Source: Cystobacter fuscus (GTDB lineage: Bacteria > Myxococcota > Myxococcia > Myxococcales > Myxococcaceae). Taken from it: a stretch of DNA of 64,000 nt. A model generated the notes under the pieces. The model was not told the origin of the DNA. It did no database searches and saw only the letters and a program-made list of their open reading frames with translations. A program made the position numbers and the translations under genes. This document shows positions 48,657 through 58,658 of the stretch, piece by piece. Numbering within the stretch: position 1 is the stretch's first letter; every line of letters starts with the position of its first letter. The stretch is taken from positions 5,456,001 through 5,520,000 of the forward strand of contig NZ_CP022098.1 of NCBI RefSeq assembly GCF_002305875.1. The letters run 5' to 3'.

Positions 48657-50372
48657 TCACCGGCCGATTCCATCCTTGATTCCATGGGACACCGGGCACT
48701 CCGCGAGCGGATCTCCGCCCGGCAGCACCGCCGTGGGCGCCTCACTGCTCGCCGGGGAGGAGAGGTGCTCCACCCGGGTCTCCTGCTCCGTGTTTCGCAC
48801 CGGAACCAGGCCCGCCTTGCGCGCGAGGGCTTCCTGCACCAGGCGGCCCAGTTCCCGCTGTCCGTGGGGAAGGGGCGCGGACGCTCCCGTCAGGGCACAC
48901 AGTTGCTCACGCAGCCTCTGGCCCCGGTCCGTGCGGTCCGCCACCTGCCACCGCAGCAGCTCCATGATGGCGGCATCCAGCGCCGGGGGGACCTCCGGGC
49001 GGTGCGCCGAGGGCGGCACGAGGAAGGGCGGCGGGGCGCCGCGCACCATGTCCGAGGCATCCTCTCCCTGGAAGACGCGCTGTCCCGTGAGCGCCTCATG
49101 CAGCGTGAGTCCGAGCGCGAAGAGATCCGCTCGCCCGTCGAAGGCCTGGCCTCGCGCCTGCTCCGGCGCCAGGTAGCCCAGCTTGCCGCGCACCCGGTCC
49201 GCCCGCGTGAGCCGGACGTGAATGGCCGCGCGCGCCACCCCGAAGTCTCCCAGCTTCACCTCGCCGATGCGCGACAGCAGGATGTTGGGCGGATTCACGT
49301 CCCGGTGCACGAGGTTGAGCGGCAGGCCCTCGCTCGAGGTGCGCCGGTGCACGTAGTCGAGCGCCTCGCCCAGCTCGGCCCCGAGGTACGCCACCACCGC
49401 CAGCGGCAGTGGCCCGTGGCTCTTGAGCAGCTCGCGCAGGGACACACCCTCGATGTACTCCATGGCCATGAAGTAGGTGTCCCGGAACCGGCCCACGTCG
49501 AGCACCTGGACGATGTTGGAGTGATTGAGCAGCGAGCCCAGCTCCGCCTCCCGGCGGAACAGCGTCACGAAGTCCTCGTCCTCGGCGTAGGCCGGGAGGA
49601 TGCGCTTGATGGCCACCGCCTTCTCGAAGCCACCCTCGGGGCTGTAGGTGGCGCGGAACACCTCGGCCATGCCACCCACCCCCAGCCGCTCGTGGAGGAA
49701 GTACTTGCCCAGCAGATCCTGCTCTCGCACGGCGTGCAGCGCCTCTTCGGCCCTGTGCGTGAGGTAGCCGGCCACGAGCGCCGCCAGCCATCCGATGACG
49801 AAGTAGTAGGCGGCCCGGAGCACCACGAGCGGCGGCGTGAACATCAGCGGAACGGGCTCCACGAGCCGGGGCCAGGCCAGCAGGAAGTAGAGCAGCAGCG
49901 TCTGGGCGGCCACGAGGCCGCCGGCGAAGAGGGCCAGGTTGCGCCTGCCCCGCAGGGCCGCGAGCACGATGGTCGCGCTCCAGAGCACGGACATGGGGTT
50001 GGCCAGGGCCTGCTCCGCATTGGCGAAGAGGGTGTCGCAGACGAAGAGGAACGCCCCGGTGGTGGTCTCCAGGCCGATGTTGACCCAGTGGACGGCGGGG
50101 TGGAACCAGCCTCGCCGCAGCATCCGGGAGACCCCCCCGTAGTAGACGGCGAAGAAGGCACACAGGCCCGCGACGGACAGGGAGCGGGGCCAGCCGATGA
50201 ACGCGCCCAGCCCCAGCGTGGAGACGATGAAGATGCAGGACACCCGGCTGATGAACCGGCTCACCGCGGCTTCACGGGCGATGGCGTCCGCCCGGAAGTG
50301 CTCGGCGAGCAGTTGTGTGCCGAGCGGCGCCGCGCTGCCCGGAGGGTCGGAGGGAGGCATGGGAAGCCTCAT
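48657..50372 (-). CDS. Membrane Ser/Thr protein kinase
   Basis: 571 residues from the ATG at 50372 (ATG at 50360 possible). Unlike PknB-type kinases the membrane part is N-terminal: about six hydrophobic segments (residues ~40-205) precede the kinase (~225-500). Kinase motifs are GVGGMAEVF, AVAIKRIL (Lys), LVHRDVNPPN, KLGDFGVAR and YLAPEQARG; all catalytic residues are present. The Pro/Ser-rich C-terminal tail may be a linker. Such membrane-embedded kinases are numerous in myxobacteria; the ligand is unknown. The adjacent M20 gene lies 128 bp upstream on the same strand. Confidence 0.92.
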   Translation of the reverse strand: MRLPMPPSDPPGSAAPLGTQLLAEHFRADAIAREAAVSRFISRVSCIFIVSTLGLGAFIGWPRSLSVAGLCAFFAVYYGGVSRMLRRGWFHPAVHWVNIGLETTTGAFLFVCDTLFANAEQALANPMSVLWSATIVLAALRGRRNLALFAGGLVAAQTLLLYFLLAWPRLVEPVPLMFTPPLVVLRAAYYFVIGWLAALVAGYLTHRAEEALHAVREQDLLGKYFLHERLGVGGMAEVFRATYSPEGGFEKAVAIKRILPAYAEDEDFVTLFRREAELGSLLNHSNIVQVLDVGRFRDTYFMAMEYIEGVSLRELLKSHGPLPLAVVAYLGAELGEALDYVHRRTSSEGLPLNLVHRDVNPPNILLSRIGEVKLGDFGVARAAIHVRLTRADRVRGKLGYLAPEQARGQAFDGRADLFALGLTLHEALTGQRVFQGEDASDMVRGAPPPFLVPPSAHRPEVPPALDAAIMELLRWQVADRTDRGQRLREQLCALTGASAPLPHGQRELGRLVQEALARKAGLVPVRNTEQETRVEHLSSPASSEAPTAVLPGGDPLAECPVSHGIKDGIGR

Positions 50373-50500
50373 TGTCTTGCAGCCAGCCGTGGCGGCAAGG
50401 CAAATCCCGGCGCTCCGCTCGAGCAGGTGCTCGCGCGACCCCTTCCACGGAGGGTGGGAGGAGGTCGCGCGGAACGTCGCTGGAGGCTTCCCGTCGCGGA

Positions 50501-52327
50501 CTAGTGGAAGTCCGGCGTGATGCGCATCGGCGTGAAGAGGGGCCGGACGGTGGAGGCTTTCTTCGCGGCGCCTTCCACCTCATCCGTCAACAGTCGGTAG
50601 AGGATGTTGGCGCTCTTGCGGAGATCCTCGACCGGAGCGCCCTCGTTGATGCCGTGGTAGTTGATGGGCGGCCCCATCTTCTCGGAGAACAGCGCGCCGG
50701 CGGCGATCAGATTCGTATTGCCCTTGGCATCCGTTCCACCACCGATGGCCCTCCGCGGGCACTGCTCGTCGAGAACCTGCTCGAACGCACGGTTGACGCG
50801 CCGGAACGTATTGCCCTCCGGGAGCCGGACATCGGGCGGGAACGAGGTCGCCGTCTGGAACCCGACGGTGTAACCGGCCTCGGCGGGGAATTGCTGCAGC
50901 AGCGTCGCGAAGGTGTCCTGGAAGACGCTCTTGGAGGCCTTGCCTCCGACCAGTCCCTCGGTCTTCCCGTCCCACGCCACGCTGTGGTGGCCGAGGGCAT
51001 AGCGGATGTCGATCGCCACTCGCGCGGCGACGTCGGGGGCGCTCGCGGGGTTGGTGTAGAAGCGGGTCACGGCATAGGTCGTCCCGTTGCCCGCCGTGAA
51101 GACCTCATCGTTGCGCAACAGCAGGTCCGGGTGGTGCTCGCCGAAGACCTGGGTGCCCCAGCTCCAGGTGATGAACCGGCTCAGCTCGCTGATCTCATTG
51201 CGTGCCAGGTGCGTGCCCACCTGGGCGCTCAAGAAGTTGGCCAGGGAGATCAGCGGGTTGGCGCCCTCCTCCCGGTTCTCGTCCGGTGCCGAGCCGTGCT
51301 GCGCGCCGCTCACCCGGGTCTCGAGGACGAGGCGGTTGTTGGTCAGTCCCGACGCGTCCACGCGCAGCTGGGCCCGGCGGTAGGCGGGGTCGTCGAACAC
51401 GTGGTTCTGGTACAGGGCCTCCACCTGCTGGGCGAATCTCTGGAGGGCCTCCGGCGAGTCCGAGCGGATGACGGCGGTGGCCGAGTCGGGAATCTGGTTC
51501 GCGGGCCCCTGGGGGGTGTCGAGCGACTCAATCCACACGCCCGTGGGCGCCGTGGTCCCGCGCTTGATGGTGAAGACGGGGCGCTCCAGTCCCTTCTCGG
51601 CGCGGATGCACCACATGGCGTCGAAGATGACCCCCAGGTCCGGGTTCTCCTCCGGCTTGTCTTCCAGGTAGTAGGGCATCGCCATGTCGGTCTCCTCCGA
51701 GGTGTCGAAGAGAACCTCCAGGGTGACGCCATCGAGCCTGGCGTCGCCGTCGTATTGCCGGGCCACGGCCTTCAGGACGTTGAAGGCGATGAGGGCGGGG
51801 CCCTTGTCGTCGATGGAGCCGCGGCCGACGTAGAACTCCTGCTCCTTGCCGAAGTAGGTCCGTTGCTCCTTCACGAGCTTGAAGGGCTCCCAGCCCGCCA
51901 GCGTCCCCGGCGGCACCGTGTCCAGATGGCTGCTCAGCGCGACCCGGTGCGGCCCCGAGCCCACACGCACGCCGAAGAGCCAGTACTCCCGGCCATCGAT
52001 GCTCTTCTTCCACTCGAAGGGAACCAGCTTGTGGACCTTCTGCTCCTCGTTGAACTGCTCGACCTGGAGCCGCACCTCCTCCTGGATTTTCTGGAGATTG
52101 GCCACGACCTGGGCCTCGGACAGGTCCGCCCCGCGGTAGGTCTGGGCCGCGACGAACTTCGAGAGGTCATCGAACAACTGTTCGTCGATGTAGTGCTGGA
52201 GCCGTTCGAGCCCATCGCCCGAGGGCTCGAACGGCTCCTCTGTCGGGGTGCACGTGCATGCAAATCCTAACAACACCAGGAAGACGAGTCGAATTCCAAA
52301 TCCAGACATGCCATTCTTTCCATTCAT
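50501..52327 (-). CDS. M20-family metallopeptidase lipoprotein
   Basis: 608 residues from the ATG at 52327 (ATG at 52309 with AAAGA before it is also plausible). The signal peptide and lipobox are GIRLVFLVLLGFAC. The M20 di-zinc core is intact: SSHLDTVP (His, Asp), GRGSIDDKGP (Asp), DTSEETDM (catalytic Glu pair), FDAMW, and the distal NYHGINEGAP His. Members hydrolyse dipeptides or acylated amino acids. An envelope location fits nutrient scavenging by a predator. It may be co-transcribed with the kinase downstream. Confidence 0.88.
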   Translation of the reverse strand: MNGKNGMSGFGIRLVFLVLLGFACTCTPTEEPFEPSGDGLERLQHYIDEQLFDDLSKFVAAQTYRGADLSEAQVVANLQKIQEEVRLQVEQFNEEQKVHKLVPFEWKKSIDGREYWLFGVRVGSGPHRVALSSHLDTVPPGTLAGWEPFKLVKEQRTYFGKEQEFYVGRGSIDDKGPALIAFNVLKAVARQYDGDARLDGVTLEVLFDTSEETDMAMPYYLEDKPEENPDLGVIFDAMWCIRAEKGLERPVFTIKRGTTAPTGVWIESLDTPQGPANQIPDSATAVIRSDSPEALQRFAQQVEALYQNHVFDDPAYRRAQLRVDASGLTNNRLVLETRVSGAQHGSAPDENREEGANPLISLANFLSAQVGTHLARNEISELSRFITWSWGTQVFGEHHPDLLLRNDEVFTAGNGTTYAVTRFYTNPASAPDVAARVAIDIRYALGHHSVAWDGKTEGLVGGKASKSVFQDTFATLLQQFPAEAGYTVGFQTATSFPPDVRLPEGNTFRRVNRAFEQVLDEQCPRRAIGGGTDAKGNTNLIAAGALFSEKMGPPINYHGINEGAPVEDLRKSANILYRLLTDEVEGAAKKASTVRPLFTPMRITPDFH

Positions 52328-53108
52328 GTGGAGCACGGGATTCACCTTTGCGGACCGGAGGTAGCCACACGATCCACGCGGACACATAGCAGGAACAGGG
52401 GCTTTGTTGCGTGCAAGACGCACAGTGGCCCTCGCACCGGGGCCAGACCCGCACCTGCCGTGGGCCATCCCAGATGCTCCAGCATCGGGGCTCGGCGGCG
52501 TTCCGCGTCATCCTCCGGGATGAGCCGAGAGTCACTCACCGGCCCGTTCACCGTGGGACGGGTGGCGCTCGAGGGTAGCTAATTCCTCACATAACCCACA
52601 TTTCCGGGTGTGGGAGTGTTGTCAGGGTGGATCATTCCCAATACACGACATGGATTTTTCCATTGCTTGAACACCTTTCCCGACGGCTGTGGACCGTGAG
52701 GCAACAACCTTATGGTAGGATCAGCTCCCACCGTTCGTGAGGGCAATTCATCGTCGGCTGGTAGACGATGTATTCGCCTGTTCTTCCGGAAGAAATGGCA
52801 ACCATTGTCCTGTGATGACAGGCAAGTGTTCGCTAACGCCCATGGATGAGGCTTTGAGTTTGGCCCCGGCAGGCGGGCAGGCCCGGTTTCCCGTATTCCC
52901 ATTCATCTCGATATCGCGAAGTGCTCTCTGATTCCTTGCACCCGTCAAGGAATCAGGGAGGCGGGGGGCGGAGTGGGGTTGAGCCCGAGGCCCGCGAGCC
53001 GCTGGAGCTGCTCGCGACGGAGGGGCGGGGGCCTTGTACCGCGCACGCGGCATCGCCACTGACGAGCTGTCCTGAGTGGGCGGCGATTTCTCGAGAGGGG
53101 GGAGACCT
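52328..53108. other. Intergenic region upstream of the chemosensory operon
   Basis: 781 bp. The only clear structure is the inverted repeat at 52924-52960, described separately. The stretch 52600-52930 is lower in GC than its surroundings. Short open frames on both strands have no conserved features. Confidence 0.5.
52924..52960. repeat. 15-bp inverted repeat upstream of cheA
   Basis: CTCTCTGATTCCTTG and CAAGGAATCAGGGAG pair over 15 bp with one T-G wobble around a 7-nt loop. No T-run follows on either strand, so it may be a transcript hairpin or a protein-binding site rather than a standard terminator. Confidence 0.8.
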
Positions 53109-54722
53109 TTGGAACTGGATCGCGAGCGGCTGCTCGCCACCTTCGCGGAGGAGTCGGGAGAGCTCCTCACCGAAATGGAGGAGATTCTCGTCTCGCTGGA
53201 GGAGCACCCGGACCAGGAGCGGCTGCGGTCCATCTTCCGGGCCGCGCACTCGGTGAAGGGGGCGGCGGGTGCGCTGGGCTTCTCCGGAATGACGGACGTG
53301 GCGCACGTGCTGGAGGACGTGCTGGAGACGCTGCTGGAGCGGCGTCTGCCGGTGTCCGACGAGCACGTGACGCTGCTGCTGGCGGCGGTGGACCGGCTGC
53401 GGGAGCTGTTGCGGGCGGTGCTGGAGGGTCGGGAGCGGCCGGCGGAGGAGGACGCGGGGCTGGTGGCGCGGCTGCGGGACTGCTGCGAGTCCTTGCGTCG
53501 GCAGGAGTCTCGTCGGGGGGTGTACGCCCGGCCGGAGGAATCGGCGGTGGAGGTGGGTGGGCGGCGCGGGCGCACGCTGCGCGTGGACGTGGAGAAGTTG
53601 GATCGCATCGCCATCCTGACGGGAGAGCTGGCCATCGCTCGCACGCGGCTGGCGCAGGTGCTGAGCACGGGCACGGCCGAGGAGGCCCAGGAGGTGCACT
53701 GCGAGGCGGACCGCCTCCACGAGGAGTTGCAGGAAGAGGTGATGCGGGTGCGGATGGTGCCGGTGGGCCCGCTGTTCCGGCAGCACCTGCGCACGGTGCG
53801 CGACCTGACGCGCGTGGAGCGCAAGTGGGCGCGGCTGGTGTTGGAGGGCGAGGACGTGGAGGTGGACACGGCGCTGGTGGAGGGCTTGCGCGAGCCCCTG
53901 CTGCACCTGGTGCGCAACGCGGTGGACCACGGGCTGGAGACGCCGGAGGAGCGGCGGGCGGCGGGGAAGGAGGCGTGCGGCACGCTGGTGCTGAGGGCCT
54001 TCCATGAGCCGGGCTCGCTGGTGGTGGAGCTGTCCGATGATGGCCGGGGTCTGCGCTACGCGCGGCTGCGGGAGAAGGCGCACGAGCTGGGGATGGATCC
54101 CGGGCGGATGACGGTGGAGGAGCTGGAGGAGCTCGTCTTCCTGCCGGGACTGTCCACGGCGGAGGCGGTGACGGAGGTCTCCGGGCGCGGGGTGGGCATG
54201 GACGTGGTGCGCAGGAGCGTGGAGGCGCTGCGGGGCCTGGTGTCGTTGCACAGTGAGGAGGGGAAGGGCACCACGGTGACGCTGCGGGTGCCGCTGACGC
54301 TGGCCTCCATCCAGGGCTTCTCGGTGGGCGTGGGCGAGGAGACGTACGTGTTGCCGCTGGCGGCGGTGCGCGAGTGCCTGGAGTTGCCCGCGGATCGCCA
54401 CGGGCAGTCCGGTGCCGGCCTGTTGAGTCTGCGAGGCCGTTCGCTGCCCTACCTGCGGCTGCGCGAGGTGCTGGGGGTGGACGGCCCCGTGTCGGCCCGG
54501 GAGAGCGTTGTCGTGCTGGGCCACGGTGGGAGCCGGGCGGGCCTGGTGGTGGACGCGCTGTATGGCGAGGGCCCGTGTGTCCTCAAGCCGCTGGGCCGGC
54601 TCTTCCGCCACCTGCCCGGCGTGTCCGGCTCCACCATTCTCGGCAGTGGTCGCGTGGGGCTCGTCCTGGACGTGCCCACCCTGTTGCGCACCGCCATCCG
54701 CCAGCGGGCCGCCATGGGCTGA
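53109..54722 (+). CDS. cheA: Chemotaxis histidine kinase CheA
   Basis: 537 residues from a TTG at 53109, with a GGGGGGAG ribosome-binding site five bases before it; the frame is open to 53076. Order: Hpt domain with phospho-acceptor His47 (RAAHSVKGAAG), dimerisation domain (TLRVDVEKLDRIAILTGELAIAR), ATPase (HLVRNAVDHGLE, DDGRGLR, GRGVGMDVVR) and CheW-like domain (SIQGFSVGVGEETYVLPL). The P2 CheY-binding domain is missing, and no receiver is fused. First gene of a cheA-mcp-mcp-cheW-cheR operon. Confidence 0.95.
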   Translation: MELDRERLLATFAEESGELLTEMEEILVSLEEHPDQERLRSIFRAAHSVKGAAGALGFSGMTDVAHVLEDVLETLLERRLPVSDEHVTLLLAAVDRLRELLRAVLEGRERPAEEDAGLVARLRDCCESLRRQESRRGVYARPEESAVEVGGRRGRTLRVDVEKLDRIAILTGELAIARTRLAQVLSTGTAEEAQEVHCEADRLHEELQEEVMRVRMVPVGPLFRQHLRTVRDLTRVERKWARLVLEGEDVEVDTALVEGLREPLLHLVRNAVDHGLETPEERRAAGKEACGTLVLRAFHEPGSLVVELSDDGRGLRYARLREKAHELGMDPGRMTVEELEELVFLPGLSTAEAVTEVSGRGVGMDVVRRSVEALRGLVSLHSEEGKGTTVTLRVPLTLASIQGFSVGVGEETYVLPLAAVRECLELPADRHGQSGAGLLSLRGRSLPYLRLREVLGVDGPVSARESVVVLGHGGSRAGLVVDALYGEGPCVLKPLGRLFRHLPGVSGSTILGSGRVGLVLDVPTLLRTAIRQRAAMG

Positions 54723-54764
54723 CGCCCTGATGACCTGGACCCTCCAACCGCTCGAAGGACGACC

Positions 54765-56459
54765 ATGCTTCTCAAGAACTTCACCATTGCCCGCAAGCTG
54801 CAGCTCGGATTTGGACTCCTCGTCGTGTTGCTCGCCGCCGTCATCTGGGGGTCCTACATCTTCTTCCAGATGTTGGTGAACAATGATGGGTACTACCGCT
54901 CCCATGATGTGCGGCTGGAGCTGCATGTCCTCGGCATCAACATGATGGACATGGAGCACCGGGCGCTGGAGTACGCCTTCACGGGCAACGAAGACATCCT
55001 CGAGTCCTTGCCCCAGCGTCAGGCCGTGTTTCTCGAGTCCCATGCCCGGCTGAATGTGCTGACGGCCAGATATCCGCGTGAGCAGGAGTTGCTGCAACAG
55101 ATCGTGGACCAGTACCAGCAGAAGTTCCTCCCCCACCTCGAGCGAGAGGTGGCGCTGCGCCGGGAGGTGGACGCGGGCCGGGTTCCCCTGGAGCAGCTCG
55201 TCGCGTACGTGAAGGAGGACAAGGGAGGACAGAGCATGGAGCGTATGTCCAGCGCATCGGCGCTGCTCCAGCAGGAAGTGGTGGAGCAGCGCCGCCGTCT
55301 CACGGAGGAGACCGACGCGCAGACGCTGTCTGTCTCCCGGATGCTGGTGACGGGCGGTGTGGCGGGGCCGGTGCTGGCGGTGCTGCTGGCGTGGCTGTTG
55401 TCGCGCAGCATCGTCCGGCCGCTGCACGAGGCGATGGGGCTCACCGGCAAGCTGGCCTCGGGAGACCTCACCGCGGCCATCGAGGTGCGCGGGCGGGACG
55501 AGGCGGCGCGGATAATGGAGGGGATGAGGGAGATGGTGCGGCGCTTCGGTGGCGTGCTGGGAGAAGTGCGGGGAGCGGTGGGCTCGCTGTCGGGAGCCTC
55601 GGGGCAGGTGGCGGCGGCGGCACAGGCGCTGTCGCAGGGCACCAGCACGCAGGCGGCCTCGGTGGAGGAGACGACGACGAGCCTGGAGCAGCTGAGCGCC
55701 TCCATCCGCCAGAACGCGGAGACGAGCAGGCAGTTGGAGGGGATGGCGGTGAAGGGCGCGGCGGACGCGCAGGAGAGCGGACAGGCGGTGAACGAGACGG
55801 TGGAGGCGATGGCGGCCATCGCGGAGCGAATCTCCATCGTGGAGGAGATTGCGTACCAGACGAACCTGCTGGCGTTGAACGCGGCGGTGGAGGCGGCGAG
55901 GGCGGGGGAGCATGGGCGGGGATTCGCGGTGGTGGCCTCGGAGGTGAGGAAGCTGGCGGAGAGGAGCCAGAAGGCGGCCAAGGAGATAGGGAGTCTGGCG
56001 GGCAGCAGCGTGAAGGTGGCGGAGCGCTCGGGAAGGTTGCTCAAGGAGCTGGTGCCGTCGATTCGCAAGACGGCGGACCTGGTGCAGGAGGTGGCGGCGG
56101 TGTCCCGGGAGCAGGCCGGGGGAGTGGCGCAGATGAACCGGGCGATGGTGCAGGTGGACCAGGTGACACAGCGCAACGCGTCGGCGGCGGAGGAGTTGTC
56201 GTCGACGGCGGAGGAGCTGGCGGCCCAGGCCGAGTCGCTGCAGCAGATGATGACGTTCTTCCGGGTGGTGGAGTCGGGGTGGGCGGTGCAGGGAATGGGG
56301 CAGCCGGCGCGCTCGCCGAGGCCCGCACCGGCGCACCTCCCGATGTCCCCGGCCACGCAGGGGCTGAAGGCGGTGGCGCAGACGCTGCCAACCCCGTCAT
56401 TCCCGGGGGTACCCGAGCGCGCGTCGTTCGGCTCGGACCACGACTTCAAGCGCTTCTAG
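54765..56459 (+). CDS. Methyl-accepting chemotaxis protein 1
   Basis: 564 residues. Membrane segments near 13-35 and 188-212 enclose a ~150-residue periplasmic helical bundle (4HB/CHASE3-like). HAMP, methylation helices and the signalling tip [34 protein letters not shown]-type hairpin follow. A Pro-rich linker ends in the tail DHDFKRF. From the second membrane segment on, it is nearly identical to the next gene, indicating recent duplication or gene conversion; only the sensor parts differ substantially. Ligand unknown. Confidence 0.95.
   Translation: MLLKNFTIARKLQLGFGLLVVLLAAVIWGSYIFFQMLVNNDGYYRSHDVRLELHVLGINMMDMEHRALEYAFTGNEDILESLPQRQAVFLESHARLNVLTARYPREQELLQQIVDQYQQKFLPHLEREVALRREVDAGRVPLEQLVAYVKEDKGGQSMERMSSASALLQQEVVEQRRRLTEETDAQTLSVSRMLVTGGVAGPVLAVLLAWLLSRSIVRPLHEAMGLTGKLASGDLTAAIEVRGRDEAARIMEGMREMVRRFGGVLGEVRGAVGSLSGASGQVAAAAQALSQGTSTQAASVEETTTSLEQLSASIRQNAETSRQLEGMAVKGAADAQESGQAVNETVEAMAAIAERISIVEEIAYQTNLLALNAAVEAARAGEHGRGFAVVASEVRKLAERSQKAAKEIGSLAGSSVKVAERSGRLLKELVPSIRKTADLVQEVAAVSREQAGGVAQMNRAMVQVDQVTQRNASAAEELSSTAEELAAQAESLQQMMTFFRVVESGWAVQGMGQPARSPRPAPAHLPMSPATQGLKAVAQTLPTPSFPGVPERASFGSDHDFKRF
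55371..56279 (+). repeat. 909-bp near-identical repeat shared by the two MCP genes (copy 1)
   Basis: Aligns without gaps to 57075-57983 (constant offset 1704). It covers the second membrane segment, HAMP and the whole signalling domain. Differences are scattered single bases. Confidence 0.9.
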
Positions 56460-56468
56460 GGGTCCTCC

Positions 56469-58127
56469 ATGTTCGAAAACGTCAGCATCACTCGGAAGCT
56501 GCAGCTCGGTTTCGGCACGTTCGTCTCGTTGCTCGCGGTGGTGGCCTGGGGAACCTTCTTTCTTTTCCAGACCCTGGTGGAGTCGGCCGTGGACAACTAC
56601 CGCTCCTACGATGGCCTGTTGGAAGTCCGGAGCATGGGCATCGCCCTGATAGATCATGAGGCCCGGCTCCAGGGTTTCGCGCTCACCAGCGACGAGGCCT
56701 TCCTCGAGTTCGTGCCTCAACGGCAGTCCGAGTTCCTCGCCAGCCACGCGAAGGTGAAGTCGCTGACGATGGACAACCCCCACCAGCAGGAACGGCTGCG
56801 ACAACTGCTGGACCATTACCAGCAGAAGTTCCTCCCCTACGCCGAGCGCGAGGTGGCGCTGCGCCGGGAGGTGGACGCGGGCCGTGTCCCCCTGGAGCAG
56901 CTCGTGGCATACGTCAAGGAGGCCCAGGGACAGAAGATCCTGGCCTCCATGCGAGAGCTGGCGAACACCATCCGCCACGAGGAGCAGCTCCAGCGCGACC
57001 AGCGGAGCGAGATATCCAGCAGGGGGGTGGGCCTGGTGAAGCTCATGTTGGTGGCGGGAGGCGTGGTGGGGCCGGTGCTGGCGGTGCTGCTGGCGTGGTT
57101 GTTGTCGCGCAGCATCGTCCGGCCTCTACAGGAGGCGGTGGGGCTCACCGGCAAGCTGGCCTCGGGAGACCTCACCGCGGCCATCGAGGTGCGTGGGCGG
57201 GACGAGACGGCGCGGATGATGGAGGGGCTGAGGGAGATGGTGCGGCGCTTCGGCGGCGTGCTGGGAGAAGTGCGGGGAGCGGTGGGCTCGTTGTCGGGAG
57301 CCTCGGGGCAGGTGGCGGCGGCGGCACAGGCGCTGTCGCAGGGCACCAGCACGCAGGCGGCCTCGGTGGAGGAGACGACGACGAGCCTGGAGCAGCTGAG
57401 CATCTCCATCAGCCAGAACGCGGAGACGAGCAGACAGTTGGAGGCGATGGCGGTGAAGGGCGCGGCGGACGCGCAGGAGAGCGGACAGGCGGTGAACGAG
57501 ACGGTGGAGGCGATGGCGGCCATCGCGGAGCGAATCTCCATCGTGGAGGAGATTGCGTACCAGACGAACCTGCTGGCGTTGAACGCGGCGGTGGAGGCGG
57601 CGAGGGCGGGGGAGCACGGGAGGGGATTCGCGGTGGTGGCCTCGGAGGTGAGGAAGCTGGCGGAGAGGAGCCAGAAGGCGGCCAAGGAGATAGGGAGTCT
57701 GGCGGGCAGCAGCGTGAAGGTGGCGGAGCGCTCGGGAAGGTTGCTCAAGGAACTGGTGCCGTCGATTCGCAAGACGGCGGACCTGGTGCAGGAGGTGGCG
57801 GCGGTGTCCCGGGAGCAGGCCGGAGGAGTGGCGCAGATGAACCGGGCGATGGTGCAGGTGGACCAGGTGACACAGCGCAACGCGTCGGCGGCGGAGGAGT
57901 TGTCGTCGACGGCGGAGGAGCTGGCGGCCCAGGCCGAGTCGCTGCAGCAGATGATGACGTTCTTCCGGGTGGTGGAGTCGGGGCGGGTGGCGCAGCCGGT
58001 ACACGTGCCGGGTCCCGCCCCGATGCCCTCTCCCGAGCACTGGCCAGCGCGGGGACTGAAGACGGTGGCGCAGGTGCTGCCGATGCGGATGTCACCCACT
58101 CCGGATCACGACTTCAAGCGTTTCTAG
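56469..58127 (+). CDS. Methyl-accepting chemotaxis protein 2
   Basis: 552 residues, same architecture as the preceding receptor. The sensor half (~36-185) shares only blocks such as [19 protein letters not shown], while the C-terminal half is almost the same protein. The linker differs, but the last residues DHDFKRF are again identical. It starts nine bp after the first receptor's stop. Both probably sit in one array with the CheA and CheW encoded beside them. Confidence 0.95.
   Translation: MFENVSITRKLQLGFGTFVSLLAVVAWGTFFLFQTLVESAVDNYRSYDGLLEVRSMGIALIDHEARLQGFALTSDEAFLEFVPQRQSEFLASHAKVKSLTMDNPHQQERLRQLLDHYQQKFLPYAEREVALRREVDAGRVPLEQLVAYVKEAQGQKILASMRELANTIRHEEQLQRDQRSEISSRGVGLVKLMLVAGGVVGPVLAVLLAWLLSRSIVRPLQEAVGLTGKLASGDLTAAIEVRGRDETARMMEGLREMVRRFGGVLGEVRGAVGSLSGASGQVAAAAQALSQGTSTQAASVEETTTSLEQLSISISQNAETSRQLEAMAVKGAADAQESGQAVNETVEAMAAIAERISIVEEIAYQTNLLALNAAVEAARAGEHGRGFAVVASEVRKLAERSQKAAKEIGSLAGSSVKVAERSGRLLKELVPSIRKTADLVQEVAAVSREQAGGVAQMNRAMVQVDQVTQRNASAAEELSSTAEELAAQAESLQQMMTFFRVVESGRVAQPVHVPGPAPMPSPEHWPARGLKTVAQVLPMRMSPTPDHDFKRF
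57075..57983 (+). repeat. 909-bp near-identical repeat shared by the two MCP genes (copy 2)
   Basis: Second copy of the region described at 55371-56279. Confidence 0.9.
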
Positions 58128-58145
58128 GATGAAGGACCTCCCAAC

Positions 58146-58658
58146 ATGCTCACGAACACGAATACCCTCTCCGAGATCATCCGCCCCGCGCAGTACCTGG
58201 GTTTCTCCCTGGCCGGCGAGACGTACGCCATCGAGCTGCTGCGCATCCGGGAGATCATCGAGCACGTGCCCATCACGCGGGTGCCGGGGATGCCTTCCGC
58301 CGTGCTGGGAGTCATCAACCTGCGGGGCCGGGTGGTGCCCGTGGTGGACCTGGCGGTGAAGATGGGACTGGGTCCTCGACCCATCACGCGCTGGACGTGC
58401 TTCGTCGTCGTCGAGGCCGTGATGGACGGCGAGCGCACCACGCTGGGGCTGCTGGCCGACTCGGTCAGCGAGGTGCTCGATCTGGCGCCGGACGACGTCG
58501 AGCCGCCGCCCGCCTTCGGCACGCGCACGCCGGTGGACTACCTGCGAGGCATGGGCCGGCAGGAGCAACGCTTCATCCTCCTGTTGGACCTGGACCGGGT
58601 GTTGTCCGCGGAGGAGTTGCTGGGACTCGTGGGCGCCGCGGCCAGTGGGGGCGCATGA
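58146..58658 (+). CDS. cheW: Chemotaxis coupling protein CheW
   Basis: 170 residues linking receptors to CheA. The family pattern is complete: YLGFSLAGETYAIELLRIREII, ITRVPGMPSAVLGVINLRGRVVPVVDL, GLLADSVSEVLDL and FILLLDLDRVL. Its TGA overlaps the cheR ATG (ATGA), so the two are coupled. Confidence 0.95.
   Translation: MLTNTNTLSEIIRPAQYLGFSLAGETYAIELLRIREIIEHVPITRVPGMPSAVLGVINLRGRVVPVVDLAVKMGLGPRPITRWTCFVVVEAVMDGERTTLGLLADSVSEVLDLAPDDVEPPPAFGTRTPVDYLRGMGRQEQRFILLLDLDRVLSAEELLGLVGAAASGGA

Noticed and set aside
52579-52902. 107-residue minus-strand open frame in the cheA upstream region
   Set aside because: No ribosome-binding site or conserved feature; composition not gene-like.
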